Positions 25,701 to 40,700 of a stretch of DNA of 64,000 bases are shown here, in pieces (positions within the stretch are counted from its first letter, which is position 1; the number at the start of each line of letters is the position of its first letter). Made by a program: the position numbers and the translations under genes. The stretch is from Tridacna crocea (Eukaryota > Mollusca > Bivalvia > Cardiida > Cardiidae). The DNA lies in NCBI GenBank assembly GCA_943736015.1, contig OX031059.1:59221159-59285158 (forward strand). The letters run 5' to 3'. The notes under the pieces are model-generated. The model saw nothing but the letters and a program-made list of their open reading frames with translations. It ran no database searches and was not told where the DNA came from.

Positions 25701-28700
25701 TTGGTATCGGGCTCTATTGTGAAGACAACCACCAGGATTACAGCTTTGTGGTCATAAATGGCCTTGCCCGGGTTCATAACTTTCTCGCAAGATTTTATTG
25801 ACAAAATTTTGTATGTGTTCAATTTTAAAGTATTGTAATGGTTTGGCTTGAAGTGTTTTTACTTGTTAGCAGCCAGTGGAGTGGTATAGGGCCATCATGG
25901 CCCTCTTGTTTGTCAGTGATATGGGGAAGATTGATGGAAAGCACCAGCTGCATGTAATCATCAATGATTCCCTTTTTGACAACAATGGCGGTTAGAGTTA
26001 TAGATGAAATATTTGTGTATTTTGATTAGATTACCGGTACCTTGCAATGTTCATCAATAATAGGCTATTTTCGGATATTTTAACTCTGTACCAAACAACA
26101 AAATTTTAAACTGGCCCCTGTTGAAAGCATTTGCAGACGAAAAAATAAACATGACTCAATAATTGAAACCTGACTATGGAAGAGTAGAAAAATTGTTGAA
26201 AAAGGAGAAGATGCCAGCTACCGGCATTTGTTCCTTCTCCAACAATGTTTTCAAAAGCCTTCTATCTCAGGGTTGTAAAAAACCAGGGATTGTTTGGTAC
26301 AGGGTAAAGTACATTCAACCTTGCTTATGCTTTTATTCTAGACCTTTCCCAGTACAGTTAGAAAATCCTCATGTGATACAGAAACACCAAGTTTGTGTTG
26401 GTACTCTGAAAAAGGGACCAGATGGGGCTACACTGAATTCTAATTATGAAACAAGGTATGCCTTTATCATTGAAAAAAAGATGCAAATGTGATATTTAAG
26501 GTATTCCTACCCTGAAGAGGAACATCTACATCCACTGTAATTTTACTCTGGAAAAAAATGAAATCATTATCGTAGCATCTTAACTCATTACCAAACAACA
26601 AAATTTTTAGCTTGTCCAAATCGAAAACATTTGTCGAAAACATTTGCAGACGACAGAATAAAAGTGACTAAAAATTTGAAATTTGTTTTGTAAAGGATAG
26701 AAAACATTGTGGAAAAAGGAGACAATGCTGGTTACCAGCATTGTCTCCTTTTCCCACAATGTTTTCTAAAGGCTTCTTTCTCTGGTGCGTCAAAAGTAGG
26801 GATTGTGTGGTAATGGGTTAACCAAACCACCTTTAGAGGTTTTGCCTTCATAGAATTATTATTTTCAAGTCTAAAAGTCTTATATTCTCAATTCAAAGGG
26901 AGATTATTATTACCTCTCTTTACAAAAAAAGTAATAGAAGTATGAACGGAAACTTTATAGGTAGAAATTGGACTCTTTACCCTACAATCCCGACTTATAA
27001 CCATCCTGAGAAAGCTATTGAAAAAATTTTAGGAAAAGGAGAAAAATTAATGCTGTTAATTATCTCTAGCCTGAACATCTTCAAATTTGGTATATATGAC
27101 TGTTGAAAAACTACACAAGAACCATAACTCTACCTACCATGAATTTTGAGTTATTCCCCCTTTGACCTTCATTTTTATCTCACCTGAGCACAACGTGCTC
27201 AAGGGGAGCTTTTAGGATCACTGGGTGTCCGTCGTCCGTCGTCAACAATTCTTTAAACATCAACTCCTCCTAAACCATTGGGCCAATTTGGACCAAACTT
27301 GGCTGGAATGTTCCTTTGGAGGTCCTCTTTACAAATTGTTGACAGAATATGATTCTGTCAAAAACTCTGGTTGCCATGGCAACCAAATGGAATTTTCTAG
27401 GAAATTCTTTAAAAATCTTCTCCTCTGAAACCGCTAGTCAGATTTTAAAATAATTTCAGAGATGTTCCTTGGGTGACCCTTTTCAAAAATTGTTTGTGAA
27501 ATTTTGATCCGTCAAGAAACATGGCTCTGGTGAATGGGGGCTTCTTGCACTATACAGAAATAAAGGAATTCTTAAAAATTATTCTTCTTCTGAAACGGCT
27601 AGTCAGATTTTGAAATAATTTCACAGAGGTGTTCCTTGGATGACCCTTTTCAAAAAGTGTCCGCGAAATTTTGATCCGTCAAGAATCATGGCTCTGGTGA
27701 ATGGGTGGCTACTTGCACTATACAGAAATGAAGAAATTCCTTAAAAATCTTCTTCTCTGAAATCGCTGGTCAGAATTTGAAATTTCACAGAGATGTTCCT
27801 TCGATGACATTTTTCAAAAATTGTTCGCGAAATTTTGATCCGTCAAAAAATGTGGCTCTGGTGAATGGGGGCTACTTGCACTATAGGGAAATGAAGAATT
27901 TCTTAAAAACTCTTCTTCTCTGAAACCTCTGGTCAGATTTTGAAATGATTTCACAGAAATGTTCCTTGGGTGATCCTTTTCAAAAGGTGTTCATGAAAGT
28001 TTTATTCGTCAATAAACATGGCTCTGGTGAATGGGGGCTACTTGCACTATATGGCCATGAAGGAATTTTTTAAAATTCTTCTGTGAAACAGCTAATCAGA
28101 TTCTGAAATAATTTCACAGAAATGTATCTTAGTTGACTTTTTTCAAAAACTGCTCGAAATATTTTGATCCATCAAGAAACATGGCTCTGATGGCTGTGGT
28201 CTATTTACACTATACAGGCATGAAGAAATTCTTAAAAATTATTCTTCTCTGAAATGGTTGTTTAGATTGTTAAAAAATTGGCTTTGGTCCTCTCAAAAAT
28301 TCAGGTGAGCGAACCAGGGTCATCTTGGCCCTCTTGTTTATAGCATTTCTTGCTTGTCCGGAGCAAAACTTTGTCATCTTAAGTAAGAATGACTTGAAAT
28401 ATGGTATGCTTATTTGTTGCAATATTTGGAAATTGAGTGCACAAGAATTGTAAATCTACCTGGTGCTGTCTTTGAGTTATTTCCCTTTGATTTTCAGTTT
28501 TACAGCACTTAGTGCTTGTCGGACAGCATATAGAGCTTGTCTGGAATATAACTTTGTCGTTTCAGGTCAGAGGGACTTCAAACTTGGTATGCATGTTTGT
28601 TGCAATATTACCGAGTACTGCTGTTTTTGAGTGATTCCCCTTTGATCTTCATTTTTACAGTATTTTTGCTTGTACAAAATTGAACTGAAGTCTCAGGTCA

Positions 28701-31700
28701 AATTGACTGGAGACTTGATGAACGTATTTGTTACATTACCTGCCCTTTGCAATTATTATGCCTCCTCAACAACTGGCTATAGAATGCATATATCTTGCAA
28801 CAATTTCCCGCTCTTGTTTTATTAGCTCACCTTAGCACAAAGTGCTAAAGGTGAGCTATTGTGATCGCCCACTGTCCGTCGTCCGTCAACAATTTCTTTA
28901 AACATCTTCTCCTCCTAAACCACTGGGCAAATCTTCATGAAATTTGGCAGGAATGTTCCTTGGGTGAAGCTCTACCAAAATTGTTCAAAGAATTTAATTT
29001 CACCCATAACTCTGGTTGCCATGGCAACAAAACAAAACAAAAAAAAAATCTTTGAAAATCTTCTTCTCTGAAACTAGAAGGCGTACAGCTTTGATATTTG
29101 GTATGTAGCTTCTCCTAATGGACCTCTACCAAGTTTGTTCAAATTATGCCCCTAGGGTCAAAGCTGGCCCTGCCCCGGGGGACAACGCGTTTGAGCATAG
29201 GAACAAAGAAGGAAAACTTTAAAAATCTTCTCCTCTGAAACTTGAAGGCGCAGAGCTTTGATATTTGGTATGTAGCATCTCCTAGTGGACCTCTACCAAG
29301 TTTGTTCAAATTATATCCCTGGGGTCAAAACTGGCCCCACCCCAGGGGTCACAAGTTTGAGCATAGTAACAAAGAAGGAAAACTTTAAAAATCTTCTCCT
29401 CTGAAACTTGAAGGCGTAGAGCTTTGATATTTGGTATGAAGCATCTCCTAGTGGACCTCTACCAAGTTTGTTCAAATTATGCCCCTGGGGTCAAAACTGG
29501 TCCCACCCCAGGGGTCACAAGTTTGAGCATAGGAACAAAGAAGGAAAACTTTAAAAATCTTCTCCTCTGAAACTTGAAGGCGTAGAGCTTTGATATTTAG
29601 TATGTGGCATCTCCTAGTGGACCTCTACCAAGTTTGTTCAAATTATGCCCCTGGGGTCAAAACTGGCCCCACCCTGGGGGTCACAAGTTTGAGCATAGGA
29701 ACAAAGAAGGAAAACTTTAAAAATCTTCTCCTCTGAAACTAGAAGGTGTAGAGCTTTGATATTTGGTATGTGGCATCTCCTAGTGGATCTCTACCAAGTT
29801 TATTCAAATTATGTCCCTGGGGTCAAAACTGGCCCCACCCCGGGGATAACTAGTTTTAGCATAGGAACAAAGAAGGAAAACTTTAAAAATCTTTTCCTCA
29901 GAAACTAGAAAGCGTAGAGCTTTGATATTTGGTATGTTGCATCTCATAGTGGATCTCTACCAAGTTTATTCAAATGATGTCCCTGGGGTCAAAACTGGAC
30001 CCACCCGGGGGGTAACTAGTTTTAGCATAGGAACAAAGAAGGAAAACTTTAAAATTCTTCTCCTCTGAAACTAGATGGCGTAGAGCTTTGATATTTGGTA
30101 TGTGGCATCTTCGAGTGGACCTCTACTAAGTTTGTTTAAATCATGCCTGTGGGGTCAAAACTGGCGCCGCCCCAGGGGTCACAAGTTCGAACATATGAAC
30201 AAAGAAAGAAAATTTTAAAATTCTTCTTCTCTTAAACTAGAAGGCATAGAGCTTTGATATTTTGCATGTAGCAATTCTTAGTGGACCTCTGCCAAGTTTG
30301 TTCATATTATGCCCTTGGGGTCAAAACTGGCCCTGCCCCGGGGGGTCACAGGTTGGAACATAGCAACAAAGAAGGAAAACTTTAGAAATCTTCTCTGAAA
30401 CTTGAGGGTGCAGAGCTTTGATATTTGGTATGCAGAATCTTCTAGAGGACCTCTACCAAGTTTGGTCATATGATGTCCCTGGCGTCAGAACTGGCCATGC
30501 CCGGAGGTCACAGGTTGGAACATAGGAACAAAGAAGGAAAATTTCAAATTTCTTTTTCTCTTAAATGGGAAGGTGTAGAGCTTTGATATTTGGTATGTAG
30601 CATCTTTGAGTGGACCTCTACCAAGTTTGTTCCAAGGATGCTGCTTTGGTTAAAACTGATCCAGCCCTGGGGACCACAAGTTCGAACATAGGACAAAGAA
30701 GGAAAATTTGAAATTCTGTTTGAAACTGGAAGGTGTAGAGCTTTGATATTTGATTGCCCTATGTCCGACGTCTGTCTTTCTATAAACATCTTCTTCTCAT
30801 AACCCACTGGGCCAATCTTGATGAAACTTGGCAGGGATGTTCCTTGGGTGAAGCTTTACCAAAGTTGCTCAAAGAATTGAATTTCACTCATAAGCTATAG
30901 TCTAAGGTGAGCGTTCCAGGGCCAATGGCCCTCTTGTTTTCATTTGGCCTTGAACCTTAATAATTGGTATTTATCTTCATTGTGGACCTTTACTGCTTAA
31001 TACTCAGGTGAGCGATATAGGACCATCATGTTCCTCTTGTTTTAAAAGCTTTCTACTTAAGGATATTAAAATGTGATTTTATAGTATAGGGCTATCTCTA
31101 TTGACTTGTCCAAATTCAAAGCATCTGAAAATGACAAATTAAAGATGGCTTAAATGACGAAATTTGATTTGGGACAAAGAGAAAATGCTGGTTACCAGCA
31201 TTTTCTCCTTTTTCACACAGCGTTTTCAAACACTGTCTTTCTGAGAGTTTTGTAAGCTCTACTGGCAAAAGGCCAGCAAGGGTCCATGCCTACATTAACT
31301 TTTATTTCAAGCATCATCTTCTCTGAAACTATCCATCCAATTTTGATGAAACTTCACAGAAATGATCCTGGCATAGTCCTCTTCAGAATTTAATGAAAAA
31401 ATTCAATTCCTTCTATAACTCTGTTTGCCATGGCAACAAAACTAGAAAATACTGAAAATCTTTGAAAATCTTCTTGTCTGAGGCCAAAAGGCCCTGGGCT
31501 AACAAACTTGGCTTGATCTAATAGACCTCTACTCTACATATTTTTTAAAGCCTGCCCTTTCAGGGTCATTAAAACTTGGCAGTGCGGTAAAGGATGAAAA
31601 GCCTGTGGAGCCAACAGGCCTTCTTATTTTATATATTACTGTAATAATTCTAAAATGATGGTGTAAACTTTTTAGCTCACCTGACCACAACATGCTCAAG

Positions 31701-34700
31701 GGGAGCTTTTAGGGTCACTGGGTGTCCGTCATCCGTCGTGCGTCGTGAACAATTCTTTAAACATCAACTTCTCCTAAACCGCTGGGCCAATTTGGACCAA
31801 ACTTGGCTGGAATGTTCCTTGGGAGGTCCTCTTTAAAAGTTGTACACAGAATTTGATTTTGTCAAAAACTCTGGTTGCCATGGCAATGAAATGGAATTTT
31901 TTTAGGAAATTCTTTAAAAATCTTCTTCTCTGAAACCGCTGGTCGGATTTTGAAATAATTTCATGGATATGTTCCTTGGGTGACCCTTTTTAAAAATTGT
32001 TCGCGAAATTTTGATCCGTCAAGAAATATGGCTCTGGTGAATGGGGGCTACTTGCACTGTACAGAAATGAAGGAATTCTTAAAAATTCTTCTTATCTGAA
32101 ACCGCGGCCAGATTTTAAAATAATTTCACATAGATGTTCCTTGGGTGACCCTTTTCAAAATTTGCTCGCAAAATTTTGATCCGTCAAGAAACATGGCTCT
32201 GGTGAATGGGGGCTACTTGCGCTATAGGGAAATGGAGAAATTCTTAAAAATTCTTCTTCTCTCGAACGGCTGGTCAGATTTTGAAATTATTTCACAGAGA
32301 TGTTCTTTGGGTGACCATTTTCAAAATTTGTTCGTGAAATTTTGATTCGTAGAGAAACATTGCTCTGGTGAATGGGTGTTACTTGCACTATATGGAAATG
32401 AAGAAATTTTTGAAAATTCTTCTTCTCTGAAACGGCTGGTCAGATTTGAAAATCATTTCATGGAAATATTCCCTGAATTACTTTTTTCAAAATTTGTTTG
32501 TGAAATTTTGTTAGGTTAAGAAACATGGCTCTGGTGAATGGGGGCTACTTGCACTGTACGGAAATTAAGAAACTCCTAAAATTTCTTCTTTTCTGAAACT
32601 TCTGGTCAGATTTTGAAAGGATTTTTACAGGTGACCTTTTAAAATTTGCTTGGCAAAATAATGATTTTGTTTCCAGTGTTTCAATACCTTAAAAAAAAAA
32701 AAAAGGTTATGGTCCTCTAAAAAATTCAGGTGAGTGATCCAGAGCCATCTTGGCCCTCTTGTTTTAACTCTTTACCAAACAGTAAATTTTTGGACTGGAC
32801 CGAATTCAAAGCATCTGCACACGACAAATTGAATCATGGTGAAATGATGATTTCTGACTTTAAAATAGGGTAGAAAATATCTGGGAAAAGGAGAAAATGC
32901 TGGTTACCAGCATTTTCTCCTTTTTCCACAATGTTTTGTATAGGCCTCCTGCTCCTTGTTCGTTAAAAGTTGGGATTGTTTGGTAAAGAGTTAAATATAG
33001 ATAACACTAGCATTTCTTCATTTCATGAAAGTGATTAAAGTACATTTGAGATGATAAAAACATTAGATTTACCATTTTTGTTACTCTTTAGGGAAGCAAT
33101 GCTGATGCAAAAGTATATAGAATAACACAGTTTTCTTATATTTTGTTTTATATCATTTTCAGCTGTCGTAAAACTTTCATTTAGGAAATTGACTGGTATT
33201 CCGCTGACATTTCTTCCTCTGTAATGACTATCTTCGTTCTTTTAAGCCTTTTTATATTTTAGAAAAAGAAGCTACAGGCTTGGATAGAATGTAGGATGCA
33301 GTTGGGATTAAACCCTTATAAACACAACCCTGGGTTGTAACATTTTCCCAAACAAGTCCTGATTTTTACGTGTCTGCAGTACAAATGTTTAGAAAGCACT
33401 GTTGGAAAAGGAAAAATTGCTCGTAACGAGCAATTTCTCCTTTTCCCAGTGTTTTCTAGCCTGTCGGAAAACTTTCTGCCATTCTCATTTAGTTGAAAAT
33501 TGTCATCTGCAAACGTTTTGACTTTCGGACAGACTAAAATTTGTCATTTGGGAAAGGGTTAATGACATTTAGAAATTGACCATTAATTTTTAAAATATCA
33601 TTGGAAAATGAGAAAGTGCTGCTGACCACAGTGTTTCTACTCTTCAAAAAACAAATTTCACATTTTCAGTCACTTTTATTTCGATGTCTGCAAATGCTTT
33701 CGATGTGAACAAACCTAAAATTTTGTCATTTGGTAATGAGTTAAAGCCCTTTCCGCCAAAGCAAAGCTAATGAATTTTGTTTTGTTTTTCAGATTCACTC
33801 CTGCATATAAAGCGTCGTTAGGAAATTGTATAGGTATGTATTGCTTACAAGATCTTTCAAGTGTATCACAGCATAGTACAGCAGAACTGATAATTTAACT
33901 CTGTAAGGACAGAAAACACTGTGGAGATTTTGAGAAAATGCATTTTCTCCATTTCCCATAATAATTTCTGAAGCGTCTACTTTTCATTTTTTGTCTTCAA
34001 AGAACTGTTAACTATTAACTTTTTGCAACATGGCAAATGGAAAAAGCTCCAGTGGAAAGCTCAACAGTAAATAGTTAAGATTATTTTTAGCTCACCTTTG
34101 CACGAAGTGTTCATAGTGAGCTTTTGTGATCGCCCAATGTCCGTCTTGCGTCGTCCACAATTTCTTTAAACATCTTCTCCTCCTAAACCACTGGGCCAAT
34201 CTTGATGAAACTTGGCAGGGATGTTTCTTGGGTGAAGCTCTACCAAAGCTTTTCAAAAGATTGAATTCCAGCCATAATTCTGGTTGCCATGGCAACCAAA
34301 AGGAAAAAAAATAGCAAAATCTTTGAAAATCTTCTCTGAAACTAGAAGGCGTAGAGTTTTGATATTTGGTATGTAGCATTTCCTAGTGGACCTCTACCAA
34401 GAATGTTCATATGATGCTCCTGGGGTCAAAACTGGTGATGCCCCGGGGGTCACAAGTTTGAAACATAGGAACAAAGAAGGAAAACTTTAAAATTCTTCTT
34501 CTCTGAAACTGGGTGGTGCAGAGCTTTGATATTTGGTATGTAGCATCTCCTAGTGGACCTCTTCCAAGATTTTTCATATGATGCCCCTGGGGTCAAAACT
34601 GGCCCTGCCCCAGGGGTCACAAGTTTGGAACTTAGGAACAAAGAAGGAAAACTTTAAAAATCTTCTTCTCTGAAACTACAAGGCTTACAGCTTTGATATT

Positions 34701-37700
34701 TGGTATGTAGCATCTCCTAGTGGACCTCTACCAAGATTGTTCATATGATGCCCCTGGGGTCAAAACTGGCCCCGGCCCAGGGATCGCAAGTTTGAAACAT
34801 AGGAACAAAGAAGGAAAACTTTAAAAATCCTCTTCTCTGAAACTACAAGGCGTAGAGCTTTGATATTTGGTATGTAGCATATCCTAGTAGACCTCTACAA
34901 AGATTGTACATATGATCCCCATGGGGGGGATTCGCCCAGCCCAGGGGTCACATGTTTGAAACAGGAACAAAGAGGGAAAACTTTAAAATTCTTCTTCTCT
35001 GAAACTAGGTGGTGGAGAGCTTTGATATTTGGTATGTAGCATCTCCTAGTGGACCTCTACCAAGATTGTTCATATGATGCCCCTGGGGTCAAAACTGGCG
35101 ATGCCCCAGGGGTCACAAGTTCAAAACACAGGAACAAAGAAGGAAAACTTTAAAATTCTACTTCTCTGAAACTAGAAGGCATAGAGCTTTGATATTGTGT
35201 AAGTAGCATCTCCTAGTGGACCTCTACCAAGTTTTTTCTTAGGATGCCCCTGTGGTCAAAACTGGCCCTGCCCAGGGTTCACAAGTTTGATTTTACAGCT
35301 TGGTACTCAGGTGAGCAATATAGGACCATCAAGGTCCTCCTGTTTAGTTCTTCTGGCCAAAGGCCAGCAGGCTTATGTCATGGCCCAGTATCTGTTGTGT
35401 GTCCAACTGTCTGTCTGTGCGTTAACTTTTATTTCAAACATCTTCTCTGAAACTGCACATCCAATTTTGATGAAACTTCACAAAAATGATCCTGCCATGG
35501 TCCTCCTCAGACTTACTTGAAAGAATTTGATTCCTTCAAAAACTCTGGTTGACATGGCAACACAAATGAAAAATATTGAAAATCTTTGGAAGTCTTCTTG
35601 TATATCTTCAAGTTTGAAACCAAAATTGGCCAAGTATTGTAATGTTTGACTTGTAGTATTATTACTCTATAGCCAGTGAAGCGATACAGGGTCATCATGG
35701 CCCTCTATTTAAATCATACTATTTGTCTTTGACAAGATAGCAAACATCAGAGTAAAAGGGGAAAATGCTGGTTGCCAGTAAAGAGTTGATTTTGGGAAGT
35801 CTAAAGCTCTCTTGTTTTGTGAATTCTTATTGATTATTGATATGTCACTTAAGAAATATGTCTTTCTACCATGGTTTCTAGTTCAATAAACAACATTTTT
35901 AGCTCACCTGAGCACAACGTGCTCAAGGGGAGCTTTGAGGGTAACTGGGTGTCTGTCGTCCGTTGTGCGTCGTGCTTCGTCCGTCGTCAACAATTCTTTA
36001 AACATCAACTCCTCCTAAACCGCTGGGCCAATTTGGACCAAACTTGGCAGGAATGTTCCTTGGGAGGTCCTCTTTAGAAATTGTTCACAGAGTTCGATTC
36101 CGTCAAAAACTCTGGTTGCCATGGCAACGAAATGGAATTTTTTAGGAAATTCTTTAAAAATTTTCTTCTCTGAAACCGCTGGTCGGATTTTGAAATAATT
36201 TCACGGATATGTTCCTTGGGTGACCCTTTTTAAAAATTGTTCGTGAAATTTTGATTCGTCAAAAATTGTGGCTCTGGTGAATGGGGGCTACTTGCACTAA
36301 ACAGAAATCAAGGAATTCTTTGAAAATCTTCTACTCTGAAACCGCTAGTCGGATTTTGAAATAATTTCACAGATATGTTCCTTGGGTGACCCTTTTCAAA
36401 AATTGTTCGTGAAATTTTGATCCGTCAAAAAATGTGACTCTGGTGAATGGGGCTACTTGCACTATACAGAAATGAAGGAATTCTTAAAAAATCTTCTTCT
36501 CTGAAATCGGTGGTCAGATTTTGAAATAATTTCACAGAATTGTTCCTTGGGTGACCCTTTTCAAAAATTGTTCGCGAAATTTTGATTGGTCAAGAAACAT
36601 GGCTCTGGTGAATGGGGGCTACTTGCACTATAGGGAAATGAGGAAATTCTTAAATTTTTTTCTTCTCTGAAACCGCTGGTCAGATTTTGAAATAATTTCT
36701 CTGGGATGTTCCTTGGATGACCCTTTTCAAAACTTGTTCACAAAATTCTGATCCGTCAAGAAACATGGCTCTGGTGAATGGGGGCTACTTGCACTATAGG
36801 GAAATGAAGAAATTCTTAAAAATTCTTCTTCTCTGAAATGGCTGGACAGATTTTGAAATGATTTCACAGAGATGATCCTTGGGTGACCCTTTTTCAAAAA
36901 CTGTTCACAAAATTTTGATCTGTCAAGAAACATGGCTCTGGTGAATGGGGGCTACTTGCACTATATGGAAATGAAGAAATTCTTGGAAATTCTTTTTCTC
37001 TGAAACCCCTAGTCAGATTTTAAAATAATTTGACAGAGATGTTCCTTAGGTGATCCTTGCTCTTGTGAATGGGAGCTACTTGCACTATATGGACCTGATG
37101 AAATTCTTGAAAATTCTCTTTCTCTGAAACCCCTGGTCAGATTTTAAAAGAACTTTTCCGAAATGATCCTTGGATGATCCTTTTCAAAACTTGTTTGTAA
37201 ATTTTGATCCATCAAGAAACATGGCTCTTGTGGATGGGGGATACTTGCTTTTATACAGAAATGAAGAATTCTTAAAAATTCTTCTTTTTGAAACTGATGG
37301 TCAGATTTCGAAATGAATTTTACAGGTGACCTTTTGAAAATTGCTTAGCAAAATTATAAATTTGGTTCCAATGTTTCAATACCTCAAAAAAAAAAATAAG
37401 CTATGGTCATCTCAAAAATTCAGGTGAGCGATCCAGGGCCATCTTGGCCCTCTTGTTTATTTATTAGGCATGATGAATAAACTTCCAGGGTGATAGCCTG
37501 AAAGGTTTATCGATTGCACCTCATAACTCACAAAATGGTTTATTCAATGATAAACCACAATAGAAAGAAGTATGACCAATTCTTGATCAAAGGAAAACGT
37601 TGAAATTGTCGTCAGCAAATGCTTTCCATTTGGACAATGCTATAATTTTGTCGTTTGGTAAAGAGTAAAGAAAATTGATGTTTTCCCAGTTGTGTGCTTA

Positions 37701-40700
37701 TTATCATTTAAAGTGCTTTTTCTCACTTTTAGTTAACTTTGCAAGAGTTGTGCCAAGTGGCCTGTTGATATTCTTTCCATCCTACCCAGTCATGGAAAAG
37801 TGTCTTGAATATTGGAAGGTAGGTTAACATAATAAATAACAAGCTATTTTTAGACATACTACAGAAACAAATAAGTGAGGATCTGGCAAAACAAGTTTTA
37901 ATGTATCTCTGTGATACCATAGGCCTCTAAAAATTCCATTGGTTGATCATTATCAAACACTGATACCATAAATAGCACATAAGGGATTCCCGCTGTAAGA
38001 CAAGGTGTGCAAGGAAATCAAAAAAAGATTTACCCCTGTCCACTTTCAGAGATAATATTTAAACAAAACGGATAAATGAACCTTGGTACTTTTGCAGATG
38101 GGTTCATTAATGATTTTTGTTGTGTACCCTGACTTGCGAAAGTTCCAAAGGGCTCTTGCCATCAAAAAATAGCTCGCATCCCGAAAAAACTTAAAAGCTT
38201 CCAGATAATCAACATAAATGACTGTGCTCTGTGAAAAGGGGGCTTAATGCATCTGTGAAAAGTATCCACCTAGCTCAGCATGCACAGTCTGTTCAGGACC
38301 AAGAGATGACTTGGACCCAATCTTTTCATGACTGGTCAATTTTTGGTTTGTCAAAGGACCAGTCTACTTAATGATTCATTCTGTTATTTAGAAAAAAGAG
38401 GCTCTTACGGATCCATATTTATATGGTAACTGGCTTGGTTTCATGTATCAGGGTGATGCATAAGCCCCCCTTTTGCATAAGTTTAATACATAATTACATG
38501 TTAAAATATTACATATCGTCGAGTACCCTAACTGCACCACTGCCCCAACTCCGCCACCTTTATTATTTTCATCAAAATCTGGCGATGTTTCAGAGTGGGT
38601 GAGACTGACAATGCGAAAAGTTTTTACTACATCATAGTAAAAACATTCCAGTGGTTTTCTCCCCAAATTGAGATGTAAGCAGACATTTATTTTGATTTTT
38701 ATGCCCTTTCACTGTTTTCCTATGTATTTTCGTAATGCAATTTTTTTTCGTCAAAAACCACCTTTAACCCTTTACCAAACGACAATATTTTAGACTGGTC
38801 CAAATTGAAAGCATTTGCAGACGACAAAATTAAAGTGACTGAAAATTTGAAATTTGTTTTCTGATGGGTAGAAAACAATGTTGGAAAAGGAGAAAATGCT
38901 GGTTACCAGCATTTTCTCCTTTTCCCACAATGTTTTCTAAAGGCTTCTTTCTCAGGGGCGTCAAAAGTAGGGATTGTGTGGTAATGGGTTAAAGTCTTGA
39001 AATACAACTGTAAACACGTCTGAGATGCTTCATCTGCAAATGTTTTGCATTTTATGAATGTAAATCATGTGACAAAATTTATATGTAGGTTTTGGTTCCA
39101 CAGTCCTTAACTGATATTTGCTTTCTCCATTTTAATTACTGGTAAGGCCCAACTCATGAACTGTCAGATGAACAAATAATCAATATTCTCATGTTGCACC
39201 TAAGAAAGCTTAACAAGAAATTTTAGAGAAGAACATGATAATTAACAGGGCTGCTATATATTTAATGTACATGGCACCACTCTCAGGTACAGGTTACCAA
39301 GAAAAGTGCATCCTCAAACAATAACCACCAGGTAAATCATCTTCATTGGCGCTACCAGAACTAGTGGAACACATGAAAGCGATGAAAGATCCCCTGAAGT
39401 TATTTATTTTGAAACAACTTAATGTTGAAGTTACAAATTTTGTTAAAAAAAAATAATAACATTAATAATTTGGCCTAATTTTTCGAGACTTGGGAGAATT
39501 TGCCATGTTATGCCACGTGGCAGAGTTAGGCACACAAAAAATGGCGGTTGTTTGTTTGACATGCAGTTAAGTTTGATCAAGTTTTGGAAGTTTATAATTA
39601 TTGTGCACATTAGTTTTGATTTTGATTGATGGAAAAAGAACACATTTGACTTTTGCATTTATTTTTGTTTTCGTATATCTTCTATTTATATTTTTGTTCC
39701 CAGATAAAGCTTAGAGTGGCACAGTTTGGGCACCCGAGGATAATCAAAGCTCCAGATAGGAGAGAGTGATGGTATTCTAAATCCATTATTTCTCTTCAAA
39801 ACCCTATGTTGTGAGTACTCATTAGAATCATCTCGAGACAATTCTAATGAGTACCCACAACATAGGGTTTGATGGTGAATGATTAATATTGTTTAGCTCA
39901 CCTGAGCATGTTGTGCTCAAGGGGAGCTTTAGGATCACCTGGTTTCTGTCGTGCGTCGTCAACAATTATTTAACCCTTTCCCAAATGACAAACTTTTGGA
40001 CTTGACCAAATTGAAAGCATTTGCAGACGACAATTCAACTCTTGCTGAAAAGATGATTTCTGTCTATGATAGGGAAGAATACATTGTGGGGAAAGGAGAA
40101 AATGCTGGTTACCAGCATTTTCTCCTTTTCCCACAATGTTTTCAAAAGGCTACTATTCCAGACCTGTAAAAACCAGGGATTGTTTGGGAAAGGGTTAAAC
40201 ATCAAGTCCTCCTAAATCGCAGGGCCAATTTGGACCAAACTTGGCTGGAATGTTCCTTGGGAGGTCCTCTCTAAAAAGTGTTCACAGAATTTGATCCCAT
40301 CAAAAACTCTGGTTGCCATGGCAACCAAATGGAATTTTCTAGGAAATTCTTCAAAGATCTTATCCTCTGAATCCCCTCGTCAGATTTTGACATAATTTCA
40401 CAGAGACGTTCCTTGGGTGACCCTTTTGAAAAACTGTTCGGGAAATTTTGATCCGTCAAAAAACATGGCTCTGGTGAATGGGGGCTACTTGCACTATAGA
40501 GAAATGAAGGAATTCTTTAGAATTCTTCTTCTCTGAAACTGCAGGTCAGATTTTGAAATTATTTCACAGAGATGTTCCTTGGGTGACCCTTTTAAAAAAT
40601 TGTTCACAAAATTTCGATCCATTTAGAATCAGGGCTCTGGTGAATGAGGGCAACTTGCACTATACAGAAATGAAGATATTCTTAAAGATTCTTTTTCTTT

